Shown: positions 16,275-24,538 of the stretch, in pieces | How positions within the stretch are numbered: position 1 is the first letter of the stretch | Layout of the letters: every line of letters begins with the position of its first letter | From: Pedobacter nyackensis | Lineage (GTDB): Bacteria > Bacteroidota > Bacteroidia > Sphingobacteriales > Sphingobacteriaceae | Direction of reading: 5' to 3' | Length of the DNA: 64,000 bases | NCBI RefSeq assembly: GCF_900176505.1 | Contig: NZ_FWYB01000015.1 | Coordinates: forward strand, 62,001 to 126,000 | Program-made: the position numbers and the translations under genes | Notes under the pieces: model-generated | Told to the model about the DNA's origin: nothing | The model's input: the letters and a program-made list of their open reading frames with translations, nothing else | The model's database searches: none

Positions 16275-17465
16275 ATGCAGTATAAGGAACTATTAGATCA
16301 GCTTCGTGCACATATTGTAAATCTGTTTCAGACAAAAAATGACGAGCGCTTTATATATCATAACCTGCAACACACAGAACAAGTAGTTCAAAATGTGATC
16401 AGGATTGCCGACCATTATCAACTCTCGGAGCGTGATCACTTTGTTGTGGTTGCAGCGAGTTGGTTTCATGATTTAGGCTATTTGTTTGATTGTCGCCAGC
16501 ATGAGGCAAAAGGAGCTGAGCTTGCAGCTGAATTTTTAAAAGATAAAGCGCTGCCTGAGGATATCATACTAGATGTGAAAGGTTGTATTATGGCTACTAA
16601 AATGCCTCAGCAGCCGGAGGGATTATTACAGCAAATCGTTTGTGATGCTGATTTGTTTCATTTAGGAAGTGATAGTTTTAAGGTTAGAAATAAGCTGATG
16701 CGTATGGAGGTTGAAGCATTCTGCGATAAGCAAATTGATAAGGCAGAATGGAGAACCAAAACCATAGGACTTTTCAAAACACATCATTATCATACTGATT
16801 TTTGTCAGAATTTATTAAATAGTAAAAAGGCCGAAAATCTTGCCGAAATGGAAGGTAAAGAGGGGAAGGGAAAAAGCAAGCCGCAACCCGAGAAAAAAGT
16901 AGAGCTGATAGAGGAAAAGAGTAAAATGACCGAAAAGCCTAAACGTGGTATTGAAACCATGTTCAGGATTTCTTCAACAAATCATCAGCGGTTAAGCGAT
17001 ATGGCCGATAACAAAGCTCATATCATGATATCCACCAATTCCATTATCCTATCGGTGATATTGAGTTTGCTGCTCCGTAAGCTCGAAGATAATCCTCATT
17101 TGATTATTCCAACCTTACTTTTATTGATCATTTGTGTGATTACCATGGTTTTTTCTATCTTGGCTACCAGACCCTCCATACCGGAAGGTCTTTTTACAAC
17201 TGAAGACATCAAAGAGAAAAAGGTAAACCTGCTTTTCTTCGGTAATTTTTATCGGATGAGCTTAGAAGATTATAAAAATGGAATGAACAAGATGATGGAT
17301 GATCGTGATTTTCTTTACGGAAGTTTAATCAAGGATGTTTATTCACAAGGGGTGGTATTGGGACGTAAATATCGGTTACTAAGAATAGCTTATAGTGTAT
17401 TTATGTTTGGTATTATAGCGGCAGTGCTGGCCTTTATTATCGCTTCTGCTGTAGTAACCCTGTAA
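16275..17465 (+). CDS. HD-domain phosphohydrolase fused to a Pycsar-type transmembrane effector domain
   Basis: This 396-residue protein has an N-terminal HD domain (about 1-190; metal-binding H33, H65-D66 and D126 in the order H...HD...D). It is joined by a lysine/glutamate-rich linker (about 195-225) to a C-terminal DUF5706 membrane module (about 230-396). That module has segments at about 255-272, 281-302 and 372-394. DUF5706 is the PycTM effector of cyclic-pyrimidine (Pycsar) antiphage systems, where it disrupts the membrane. Here no nucleotide cyclase gene is adjacent. The HD domain may degrade a nucleotide signal that the membrane part senses. The ATG start is followed directly by the HD fold. 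Function beyond this is inference. Confidence 0.82.
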   Translation: MQYKELLDQLRAHIVNLFQTKNDERFIYHNLQHTEQVVQNVIRIADHYQLSERDHFVVVAASWFHDLGYLFDCRQHEAKGAELAAEFLKDKALPEDIILDVKGCIMATKMPQQPEGLLQQIVCDADLFHLGSDSFKVRNKLMRMEVEAFCDKQIDKAEWRTKTIGLFKTHHYHTDFCQNLLNSKKAENLAEMEGKEGKGKSKPQPEKKVELIEEKSKMTEKPKRGIETMFRISSTNHQRLSDMADNKAHIMISTNSIILSVILSLLLRKLEDNPHLIIPTLLLLIICVITMVFSILATRPSIPEGLFTTEDIKEKKVNLLFFGNFYRMSLEDYKNGMNKMMDDRDFLYGSLIKDVYSQGVVLGRKYRLLRIAYSVFMFGIIAAVLAFIIASAVVTL

Positions 17466-17520
17466 CTTGTCTCTGATAATTCAGTACTTTTATAAATTAG
17501 ATGTAAAAAAGAAATAGCCC

Positions 17521-18402
17521 GTGAAAAAATTATATCTGTTTTTTTTATGTATCAGTGTTTTGGCATCGGCTTTTTTTGCTTATTCGTGTAGAAATCCAAG
17601 CGGTAAATACAGCAACCCTAAAGGGTACGATTTTACAAAGCCCGATAAATTTAACATGCCATCCAGTTTACAGGAGATTTCCGGAATAGCTTTTTATAAA
17701 GCAAATAGTGATACCGTGTATAGTGTGCAGGATGAAGACGGTAAGTTATACAGGCAGGGTTGGGATGTGAAAAAGCAGTCCAATATGAAATTTGCGCCCA
17801 AGGGTGATTTTGAAGACGTTGCTTTTCTTCATGAAATGGTTTTTGTGCTTAAAAGTAACGGTGATATTTATTCCTTCCCTGTTACTGAAGTTGTGAAAAA
17901 GGAGTCGAACCTGGTTAAATTGCATAAACAAGTGGTGCCACATGGGGAATATGAAGGGCTCTTTGCTGACCAAGAAACCAATAAGATTTATGTTTTATGT
18001 AAAAAATGCGGGATCGATAAAAAGACTAAAGCATTGAGCGGCTATGTTTTTGATTACAAATCCGGGACAGATAGTTTAGTTGCCGCAGGAGCGTTTAAGA
18101 TGGATTTAAATCAGATTAAAGCACTTAATTCTGAGCTTAAAGCGAGTTTAAGTCCTTCCGCATTAACCAGAAATCCTAAGACTAATGAATGGTATGTGCT
18201 TTCCTCAACGAATAAACTATTACTTGTAGCTGATTCCAACTGGAAAATTAAAGAGACGCACCGTTTAAATTCCTCTATGTTTAACCAGCCTGAAGGGATT
18301 GCTTTTGATAAAGATTTAAACCTTTATATTTCAAATGAAGGAGATGAAGTTATAGATGGTAATATTTTAAAGTTTAAATATTTAGTAACTGAAAAGAAAT
18401 AA
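17521..18402 (+). CDS. SdiA-regulated/YjiK-like beta-propeller lipoprotein
   Basis: This 293-residue exported protein starts on GTG. The signal peptide ends with AFFAYSC (lipidated C23). The mature part contains repeated strands with LQEISGIAF, DFEDVAF, GEYEGLF and QPEGIAFDKDLNLYISNEGD, the pattern of the SdiA-regulated (YjiK) beta-propeller family. Such proteins are thought to bind ligands or lactonise, but their role is not settled. It lies 55 nt after the HD-PycTM gene and could be cotranscribed. Confidence 0.72.
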   Translation: MKKLYLFFLCISVLASAFFAYSCRNPSGKYSNPKGYDFTKPDKFNMPSSLQEISGIAFYKANSDTVYSVQDEDGKLYRQGWDVKKQSNMKFAPKGDFEDVAFLHEMVFVLKSNGDIYSFPVTEVVKKESNLVKLHKQVVPHGEYEGLFADQETNKIYVLCKKCGIDKKTKALSGYVFDYKSGTDSLVAAGAFKMDLNQIKALNSELKASLSPSALTRNPKTNEWYVLSSTNKLLLVADSNWKIKETHRLNSSMFNQPEGIAFDKDLNLYISNEGDEVIDGNILKFKYLVTEKK

Positions 18403-18438
18403 TTACCATTCTTTTACTAAATATACAGCAACAGATAG

Positions 18439-18446
18439 TAAATTTG
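18439..18446 (+). promoter_or_regulatory. Minus-7 element before the GAF-domain gene
   Basis: TAAATTTG is a full match to TAnnTTTG, 35 nt upstream of the ATG at 18482. No clear minus-33 TTTG lies at the usual distance. Confidence 0.4.
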
Positions 18447-18481
18447 AAGCGTAGCTGCCAGATTCCATAACGAATATATTA

Positions 18482-20836
18482 ATGCAAGCAATAACGCTAA
18501 ATCTAAATAAAGGTATAACCGGATCAGGACAAGTTCTTGTTGGTGCTGATATTAAGCTGTCTTTACGTCCTTTTATTAACTATATAGAAAGAAGAGTAGA
18601 GACGGAGAAGACTGCCAAGATCAATTTCTATAAGTATATACTGGAGCAATTTAGGATGTACCCCGAGCTTCAATATCCTATATCGGCTGAAGATACGAGT
18701 AAGTACACTGTGCTTTTTGAATTGATATACACGGCTTTATCTCCGATTATTAATGATGAGAGTCAGCAGTACTGGGCACTGGGTACACCCATTTCTCCAT
18801 GTTTTCATTACGGAACAGATGCTTTTTACAGTATTTTGATGGACGCCGAAAGGTGTCATTTAAAATCTGGTCTAAGCCTGCCTCCAAAAAAGGAGATGGA
18901 GAAGAATTTGCTATCGGCATTTTATAATATGGTAATGGAGCGATTTTACAGCTTCTCTTTAACAGGAAAGCAGTTTATCATTCATTCTGCAATAGATCCT
19001 GAAACCCAGTTACTCAAATATTACCGGTTAAATATTGATACCCGATTTCTGGATATAACCACCAGTATTAAAATGCCTGAGTATAATCTTAAAGATGTAA
19101 AGGATTATATTAAGGATGAAAGAAATACGCTTAAACTATTAACTAAACTGATTCCCCCTGAGTTGTTTACTGTCGAAGGGATCTCTATTGTTACCTTAAC
19201 CGATGTAACGGATGAGTATGCTTTGGAGACAGTGAAAAACCTGATTATTGAACACAATGAGACCCAACAAGGTCTTCATACCAAAGAGATTGCTACGGCC
19301 CTGAAAACACTGGTAGGAACTGATCATATCGATTTTGGTATGATTCCCTATATTAAGCTGAATGATAAGGTTCAGATCAATGAACTGACCGGATTTAGCA
19401 GTGTATTGGTTCAGCTTGCCCGGGAGCATGGCAATGAGGATGTTGAGCATGATAGCCTGATCAATGAATATCTGGAACATCCGCGTACTTTGATTTTTCC
19501 GGAGGTTACCGATGAAGATCAAAGGAAGTATCCGATGTTGAAATTGCTGGGCCTTGTAGGTATTAAATCTTACGCGCTTTTTCCTTTGTACTACAACGCC
19601 CGGTTGGTGGGGTGTTTGGAACTTTATACCAAAGATTCAAGTCAGTTCACGGGTAATACGCTCAGCAAAATAGATGCTGCATTTCCGTTGTTGGCGCAAT
19701 TGTTTCAGAATGTTATTGCCGATTTTAACAATGAGATTCAGGATGTGATTGTAGATAAATTTACAGCTTTACAACCTTCCGTACAGTGGCGTTTTAATGA
19801 AGCTGCCTATAATTATGTGCAGTCGGGAGCCAGAGAAAGGAACTTCCCCATCGAACCTGTTTTTTTTAGAGGGGTGTATCCTTTATATGCCGCAATAGAT
19901 ATCAGGAACTCCAGTATCCAGCGAAACGCAGCAATAAGACGAGATTTATATGCTCATTTTGAGATTCTCGAAAATACTTTGAACACGATTAGGCATAAGG
20001 CTACTGCATGTACCGAGAATGAAATTCCACATGGTGCAGCCATATGGACCAACAAGCATGTTGATGAGTTATCGGACCGTGAAATGTTTAAAACGGAGGA
20101 TTATTTACAAAGACAAATTCCGGCTTCATTACATAATTTAAAAGCTGCTCATCCCGAAATTGAAGATATTGTTGCTGGTTATTTTAAGCTAACCGGCGAA
20201 AAAGGGAAAGTTTTTGAGAACAGAGCGCGTTACGAAAAAAGCATGCAGATGATCAATGTGGCGGTAACCCGACACCTTGATGAATTTAATGCGGAAATAC
20301 AGAGTGTCTACCCTTGCTATTTTGAAAAGTTCAGGACAGATGGGGTAGAGTTTGATCTGTACCTGGGACAGTCTATCGCGCCTCGTATTCCATTTACTCC
20401 AAATCTTATACATGATTTCAGGTTAAAGCAGTTGCGGGTACTTGCGGAAATCGCGCGGACGACCAATAATCTGGGGCCTTATTTTTCTATTCCATTAGAG
20501 ACAACACAGCTTATTTTTGTATACGAGAAGCAGATCGACATTAGTTTCAGGATTGATGAGCAACGTTTTGATGTGGAAGGTAGTTACAATATTCGCTACC
20601 AGATGGTAAAGAAACGTATAGATAAGGCATTGATTAAAGATACTTCAGAACGCCTGACACAGCCTGGAAAAATAGCTATTGTATATTTTAATAATAGTGA
20701 AGTTAAAGCGTACCTTGGATATATTAAAAAGCTGCAAAGCCAGCGTTTGTTGAATGATGATCTTGAGCATCTTGAACTTGAAGAGTTACAAGGGGTAGAA
20801 GGATTAAAAGCGCTTAGAATAGGCGTTAGATATTAA
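18482..20836 (+). CDS. Large GAF-domain-containing protein of unknown function
   Basis: This 784-residue cytosolic protein has no signal peptide. A central region (about 265-430) with the pattern FPEVTDEDQRKYPMLKLLGL, KSYALFPLYYNARLVGCLEL and a closing helix resembles a GAF domain that would bind a small ligand. The flanking regions (1-260 and 440-784) are not recognised and have no catalytic motif I can identify. It is followed after 14 nt by the Omp85-type gene, which suggests a joint role in the envelope or in sensing. No output domain such as a kinase, cyclase or DNA-binding region is visible. Confidence 0.65.
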   Translation: MQAITLNLNKGITGSGQVLVGADIKLSLRPFINYIERRVETEKTAKINFYKYILEQFRMYPELQYPISAEDTSKYTVLFELIYTALSPIINDESQQYWALGTPISPCFHYGTDAFYSILMDAERCHLKSGLSLPPKKEMEKNLLSAFYNMVMERFYSFSLTGKQFIIHSAIDPETQLLKYYRLNIDTRFLDITTSIKMPEYNLKDVKDYIKDERNTLKLLTKLIPPELFTVEGISIVTLTDVTDEYALETVKNLIIEHNETQQGLHTKEIATALKTLVGTDHIDFGMIPYIKLNDKVQINELTGFSSVLVQLAREHGNEDVEHDSLINEYLEHPRTLIFPEVTDEDQRKYPMLKLLGLVGIKSYALFPLYYNARLVGCLELYTKDSSQFTGNTLSKIDAAFPLLAQLFQNVIADFNNEIQDVIVDKFTALQPSVQWRFNEAAYNYVQSGARERNFPIEPVFFRGVYPLYAAIDIRNSSIQRNAAIRRDLYAHFEILENTLNTIRHKATACTENEIPHGAAIWTNKHVDELSDREMFKTEDYLQRQIPASLHNLKAAHPEIEDIVAGYFKLTGEKGKVFENRARYEKSMQMINVAVTRHLDEFNAEIQSVYPCYFEKFRTDGVEFDLYLGQSIAPRIPFTPNLIHDFRLKQLRVLAEIARTTNNLGPYFSIPLETTQLIFVYEKQIDISFRIDEQRFDVEGSYNIRYQMVKKRIDKALIKDTSERLTQPGKIAIVYFNNSEVKAYLGYIKKLQSQRLLNDDLEHLELEELQGVEGLKALRIGVRY

Positions 20837-20850
20837 ATAATTGATTTGGT

Positions 20851-23451
20851 ATGTGCTTTAAGAAGAGTCTCTTCTCGTTATTGTTCTCTGGTCCGGTTTT
20901 TTTTATGGCATTTTCCAATGCTTCTGCACAACAACCGGTTTTAAAAGATTCTATTACTATAGCTGTCGCTCCTGAATACAATAAGGTAAGTAGCTTTCAT
21001 AGGTTTTGGCTGGGTGAAAGCTATCGAAAAATATGGGCAACGCCTGTAAAGATGCGTATTATCGATCTTCAGAAAGAAAAAGGTGGGTTAACCATTGTAA
21101 AGCTTGGGGGAGGTATGCAAACGCGCTCGCTACGCCTTGTCGACCCTACAGGAAAGGAATGGGCCTTACGTACCGTACAAAAATATCCGGAGAGAGGTTT
21201 GGCAGAAAACCTTAAAGAGACCATTGCTAAAGATATTGCACAGGATCAGGTATCTACCAATCATCCTTTTGCTGCATTGGTTGTGCCGGATTTAGCAGGC
21301 GCACTGGGCTTAGCACATGCAAAGCCTGAAATTGTATACGTAGGTGATGATCCTGGTTTGAAAGAATACAGGAAGGATTTTGCGAATGCCGTTTATCTGA
21401 TAGAGGAAAGAAGCCCTTTTGAAGAGAAGACTGATAACACAGAGAAGGCTCAGAAAAAGATTCAGAAAAATAATGATAATAAGGTCGACCAACGACTGAC
21501 CCTAAGGGCGAGGTTGCTTGACTTTGTGCTTGGTGATTGGGACAGGCATGAGGATAATTGGCGCTGGCAGCCTAAAGCAATGGGAGATGGCGATGAAACT
21601 TTATATCTGCCGGTACCCCGCGACAGGGATAAAGTTTTTTACAAAACTTCAGGTGTGTTTCCATGGGTATTAAACCACCAATGGCTTAAATCACATTTAC
21701 AGCCTTATAGCGATAATATTAGGGATGTGAACCACTGGAATTTTAATGAGCGATATTTTGACCGTTACTTTTTAAACGAGTTGGCTGAGCAGGATTGGCA
21801 GTCGGAGGTTAAATATGTGCAGGAAAAGCTTACAGACGGATTGATTGATAAGACTTTTCGTAAGATGCCTGATACTGTATTTAAGCTTTCGGGTCCTGAA
21901 CTAATCAGACACTTTACCTCGAGAAGGGATAAACTGGAAACACTTGCAATGCAATATTACCGGTTTTTATCTATAAATGTTGATGTGCCTGCATCTGAAA
22001 AAAAGGAAATATTTAAGGTGAAAAACCTGGACAACGGAGACGTTGAGGTTGTTGTTCATAATATCAATAAGGAAAGCAAACAAGGTCGGCAGGTATACAA
22101 AAGAACTTTTGTACAGGGGATTACCGAAGAGGTAAGGTTGTTTGGTATTGGCGGTGAGGATACATTTACCGTTGAAGGTACTTCAACATCAGGTGTTCGC
22201 GTGCGCTTAATTGGTACAGTGGTAGCTAACGAGTACAAGGTAGCAACTGATGTAAAGAACAAACCATTTATTTATGACCAGCCCGATCCTGCGAATAAGT
22301 TTCCTGAAAGGTCGCTTTCTAAATTCCGCTTGTCTAATGATTCATTGGTTAACCGTTTTGACAAGAACAGCTTCCTGTATGATCGTTCGGGAGTTCTTTT
22401 TAATGCGGGTTATAATATTGATGAGGGCGTACAGATAGGTTTAGGCTATATTATTGAAAAGCAAGGATTCAGGAAGACGCCTTATGCACGTAAACATGAA
22501 TTGTGGGCAAATTACAACAGTGGCAGGAAGTCGTTTGTACTCGATTATGTGTCTGATTTTAAAAAGGCTGTAGGTAATAATGACCTGACTGTTCATGCCA
22601 ATTTGCTTGGGCCAAATAACCTGAGTAATTTCTTCGGGTTAGGTAACAATACTGAAAATATCGATCATGAGGAAATTGATGATGTGCGGGAAGGGGGGAT
22701 TTCTTATTACAGAAATTATTATAATTACCTGAACACAGATGTTAAGTTGAGCAGACAAATTGTCAAACACTTAAAGGCTGATGCTGGGGTGCTATTCTCT
22801 TATTACACCAGTTCTGCTTCTAAAAATGAAGAACGATTCTTTAATGATTATAACACCGCGAATCCGGAGGAGGAGATATTTTCTGATAAGCTGTATGGTG
22901 GTTTAACAGGAGGCCTTGTTTATGATACCAGAGACAATATTGCTATTCCTAAAAACGGTCTTTACTGGAAAACTACATTTATCGGACAACAGCGTCTTGA
23001 TAAAAGCAGTGGTAGTTACGGATCGGTAACTACACAATTCCGTTTTTACCTCAACCCAGGGAAATCAGGTTTTGTTATAGCCAATCGTATTGGTGCCGGT
23101 ACAACTATAGGTGATCCTACGTTTTTCCAACGTATGCAGTTGGGTGGAGTGAATAGTTTGCGTGGTTTTAACAGCAAACGTTTTACTGGTACAAGTATGT
23201 TGTATAATAACCTTGATCTGAGGCTTAAGCTTTTTAATTTCACTTCTTATCTTGTTCCAGGAACTGTAGGTATGCTCGGTTTTACTGATGTAGGTAGGGT
23301 ATGGGAAAAGGGTGAACGTTCAGGCAAATGGCATCAAGGATATGGTGGTGGTTTATACGTTATGCCAGGTGAAGTTATTTTGCTTCAGGCTAGTGTAGGC
23401 GCATCTAAAGAAGCAAGTATGTTGTATTTATCTGTTGGATTTAACTTCTAA
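20851..23451 (+). CDS. Omp85/BamA-type outer-membrane barrel with a kinase-like N-terminal domain
   Basis: This 866-residue protein starts with a signal peptide (cleavage after about ASAQQ). Residues of about 60-400 contain features of the HipA/FAM20-like kinase fold: a glycine-rich strand GGGMQTRSLRLVD, GKEWALRTVQK (R107 near the usual lysine), and DWDRHEDN (D229-N236) followed by PVPRDRD (D258, D260). The C-terminal about 400 residues form a bacterial surface-antigen barrel, with GGLVYDTRDN, LGGVNSLRGF and the terminal phenylalanine in LSVGFNF. Related Bacteroidota proteins often carry a metallophosphoesterase in front of the same middle region; that part is absent here. Whether the kinase-like part is active in the periplasm is unknown. 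Confidence 0.8.
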   Translation: MCFKKSLFSLLFSGPVFFMAFSNASAQQPVLKDSITIAVAPEYNKVSSFHRFWLGESYRKIWATPVKMRIIDLQKEKGGLTIVKLGGGMQTRSLRLVDPTGKEWALRTVQKYPERGLAENLKETIAKDIAQDQVSTNHPFAALVVPDLAGALGLAHAKPEIVYVGDDPGLKEYRKDFANAVYLIEERSPFEEKTDNTEKAQKKIQKNNDNKVDQRLTLRARLLDFVLGDWDRHEDNWRWQPKAMGDGDETLYLPVPRDRDKVFYKTSGVFPWVLNHQWLKSHLQPYSDNIRDVNHWNFNERYFDRYFLNELAEQDWQSEVKYVQEKLTDGLIDKTFRKMPDTVFKLSGPELIRHFTSRRDKLETLAMQYYRFLSINVDVPASEKKEIFKVKNLDNGDVEVVVHNINKESKQGRQVYKRTFVQGITEEVRLFGIGGEDTFTVEGTSTSGVRVRLIGTVVANEYKVATDVKNKPFIYDQPDPANKFPERSLSKFRLSNDSLVNRFDKNSFLYDRSGVLFNAGYNIDEGVQIGLGYIIEKQGFRKTPYARKHELWANYNSGRKSFVLDYVSDFKKAVGNNDLTVHANLLGPNNLSNFFGLGNNTENIDHEEIDDVREGGISYYRNYYNYLNTDVKLSRQIVKHLKADAGVLFSYYTSSASKNEERFFNDYNTANPEEEIFSDKLYGGLTGGLVYDTRDNIAIPKNGLYWKTTFIGQQRLDKSSGSYGSVTTQFRFYLNPGKSGFVIANRIGAGTTIGDPTFFQRMQLGGVNSLRGFNSKRFTGTSMLYNNLDLRLKLFNFTSYLVPGTVGMLGFTDVGRVWEKGERSGKWHQGYGGGLYVMPGEVILLQASVGASKEASMLYLSVGFNF

Positions 23452-23658
23452 CTTAAAGAAAATAAGCCGTTCTATTCTAAGTCTGCATTAATTCGTCCCT
23501 GAAGAAGGGCCGAAAGAACGCTAGGACTTCTCATAAAAGGCATATTTTCTTTTTAGAAAACTGTTCTAATAAATCATCAAACTATTTAAGTAACATCCTT
23601 TGTTGTTCCTAGGTCCCATCATGTTGTCCCCACCATCTCCGGTCACCATGCTATAGAG

Positions 23659-23730
23659 ACAAAATTTACCTTCTGCACAAAATTTTGCTCCATTCTCTTT
23701 GCAGTTATTGAAACAAAATTTACCTTCTGC
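23659..23730 (+). repeat. Pair of 18-nt direct repeats
   Basis: The sequence acaaaatttaccttctgc occurs identically at 23659-23676 and 23713-23730, with a 54-nt period. Only two copies exist, so this is not a CRISPR array. Confidence 0.75.
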
Positions 23731-23748
23731 GAAAAGGCATAGCTTTCT

Positions 23749-23771
23749 TTTGCTCCTTTTTCAGGAGCAAA
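23749..23771 (+). repeat. Perfect 8-bp hairpin
   Basis: TTTGCTCC (23749-23756) pairs with GGAGCAAA (23764-23771) around a 7-nt loop. It is not followed by a T run, so a terminator is not clear; it may be part of the mobile-element remnant. Confidence 0.5.
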
Positions 23772-23785
23772 TTAATGGCGCCTTA

Positions 23786-23835
23786 GAGTAGAACGGTTAA
23801 TTTTGACCCCTTTTGAGTAGAGCGGTCAATTTTGA
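23786..23835. mobile_element. Remnant of an IS21-family terminus
   Basis: Two 21-nt direct repeats, GAGTAGARCGGTYAATTTTGA at 23786-23806 and 23815-23835, match at 19 of 21 positions with a 29-nt period. Tandem copies of a GGT(t/c)AATTTTGA-type repeat at the element end are characteristic of IS21-family insertion sequences. No istA/istB coding sequence remains, so this is a solo or decayed end. Confidence 0.5.
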
Positions 23836-23925
23836 ATATTGATAAATTACTCCTAATTTCAGTACCTCATTTAGTGCCAAAATATAAACACACAATTTAA
23901 CCACACAATAAATCAAAAAAGAACA

Positions 23926-24510
23926 ATGAACAGAAGAGAAGCGCTTAAAAATACCGCGGTCTTGCTCGGAACTGCAATTTCGGCAACAACCTTTGGTGTT
24001 TTATTTCAAAGTTTTACCCTTCCGGAAAATGAGAAAAACTCAATTTCATTTTCTGCGGATCAGGAAAAAATATTGGCGGAGTTTGCAGATATTATTATTC
24101 CTCCTACAAAAGATGCCGGTGGTGCCAAAGCTGCCGGATTAGGTAGTTTCATCCCAATGATGATTACCGATTGCTATCCTGCTAAGATGCAAATGGCTTT
24201 TGCAGAAGGTTTGAAAGACATGGAGGCAAAATCATTAAAAGACTTTAATAAAGATTTCTTATCCCTTACCGTACAAGAACGTGAACAATTGGTAGGCAAC
24301 ATGAGAACGGAAACCATCGAAAAAATAAAAGCAGATAAAGCAGCAAAAAGAAGTGTGCCTTATTTCTTTGTTTTAGCGAGAGATCTGACCATACTGGGCT
24401 ATTATGCTTCAGAAATTGGTTGTACGCAATCGCGTGAGTATATCGCGATACCCGGCCGTTACGATGGTGCTACAGATCTGAAGTCCGGACAGAAATCATG
24501 GGCCAGTTAA
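23926..24510 (+). CDS. Gluconate 2-dehydrogenase subunit 3-like protein, Tat-exported
   Basis: This 194-residue protein begins MNRREALKNTAVLLGTAISA, a twin-arginine-type signal (here N-R-R). The body matches the gluconate 2-dehydrogenase subunit 3 family (ILAEFADIIIPPT, AAGLGSFIPMMI, FFVLARDLTILGYYASEIG). Such small subunits accompany and co-export GMC flavoprotein dehydrogenases. The GMC gene follows after 28 nt, so the two should form one periplasmic enzyme. Confidence 0.88.
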   Translation: MNRREALKNTAVLLGTAISATTFGVLFQSFTLPENEKNSISFSADQEKILAEFADIIIPPTKDAGGAKAAGLGSFIPMMITDCYPAKMQMAFAEGLKDMEAKSLKDFNKDFLSLTVQEREQLVGNMRTETIEKIKADKAAKRSVPYFFVLARDLTILGYYASEIGCTQSREYIAIPGRYDGATDLKSGQKSWAS

Positions 24511-24538
24511 CGTTTTAATATTAAGGAATAAGTAAATC

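Larger units (their letters stand above)
23452..23925. other. Long intergenic region with degenerate repeats
   Basis: These 474 nt contain no convincing gene. They hold two 18-nt direct repeats (23659-23676, 23713-23730), a 10-nt repeat aaaaggcata (23535-23544, 23732-23741), an 8-bp hairpin (23749-23771) and the two IS21-like terminal repeats (23786-23835). The composition and repeats suggest decayed mobile DNA. Confidence 0.55.

Noticed and set aside
16275..17465. A complete Pycsar antiphage operon
   Set aside because: No pyrimidine cyclase or other defence gene lies nearby; neighbours are respiration and envelope genes.
23659..23730. CRISPR array
   Set aside because: Only two copies of an 18-nt repeat, and no cas gene in the window.
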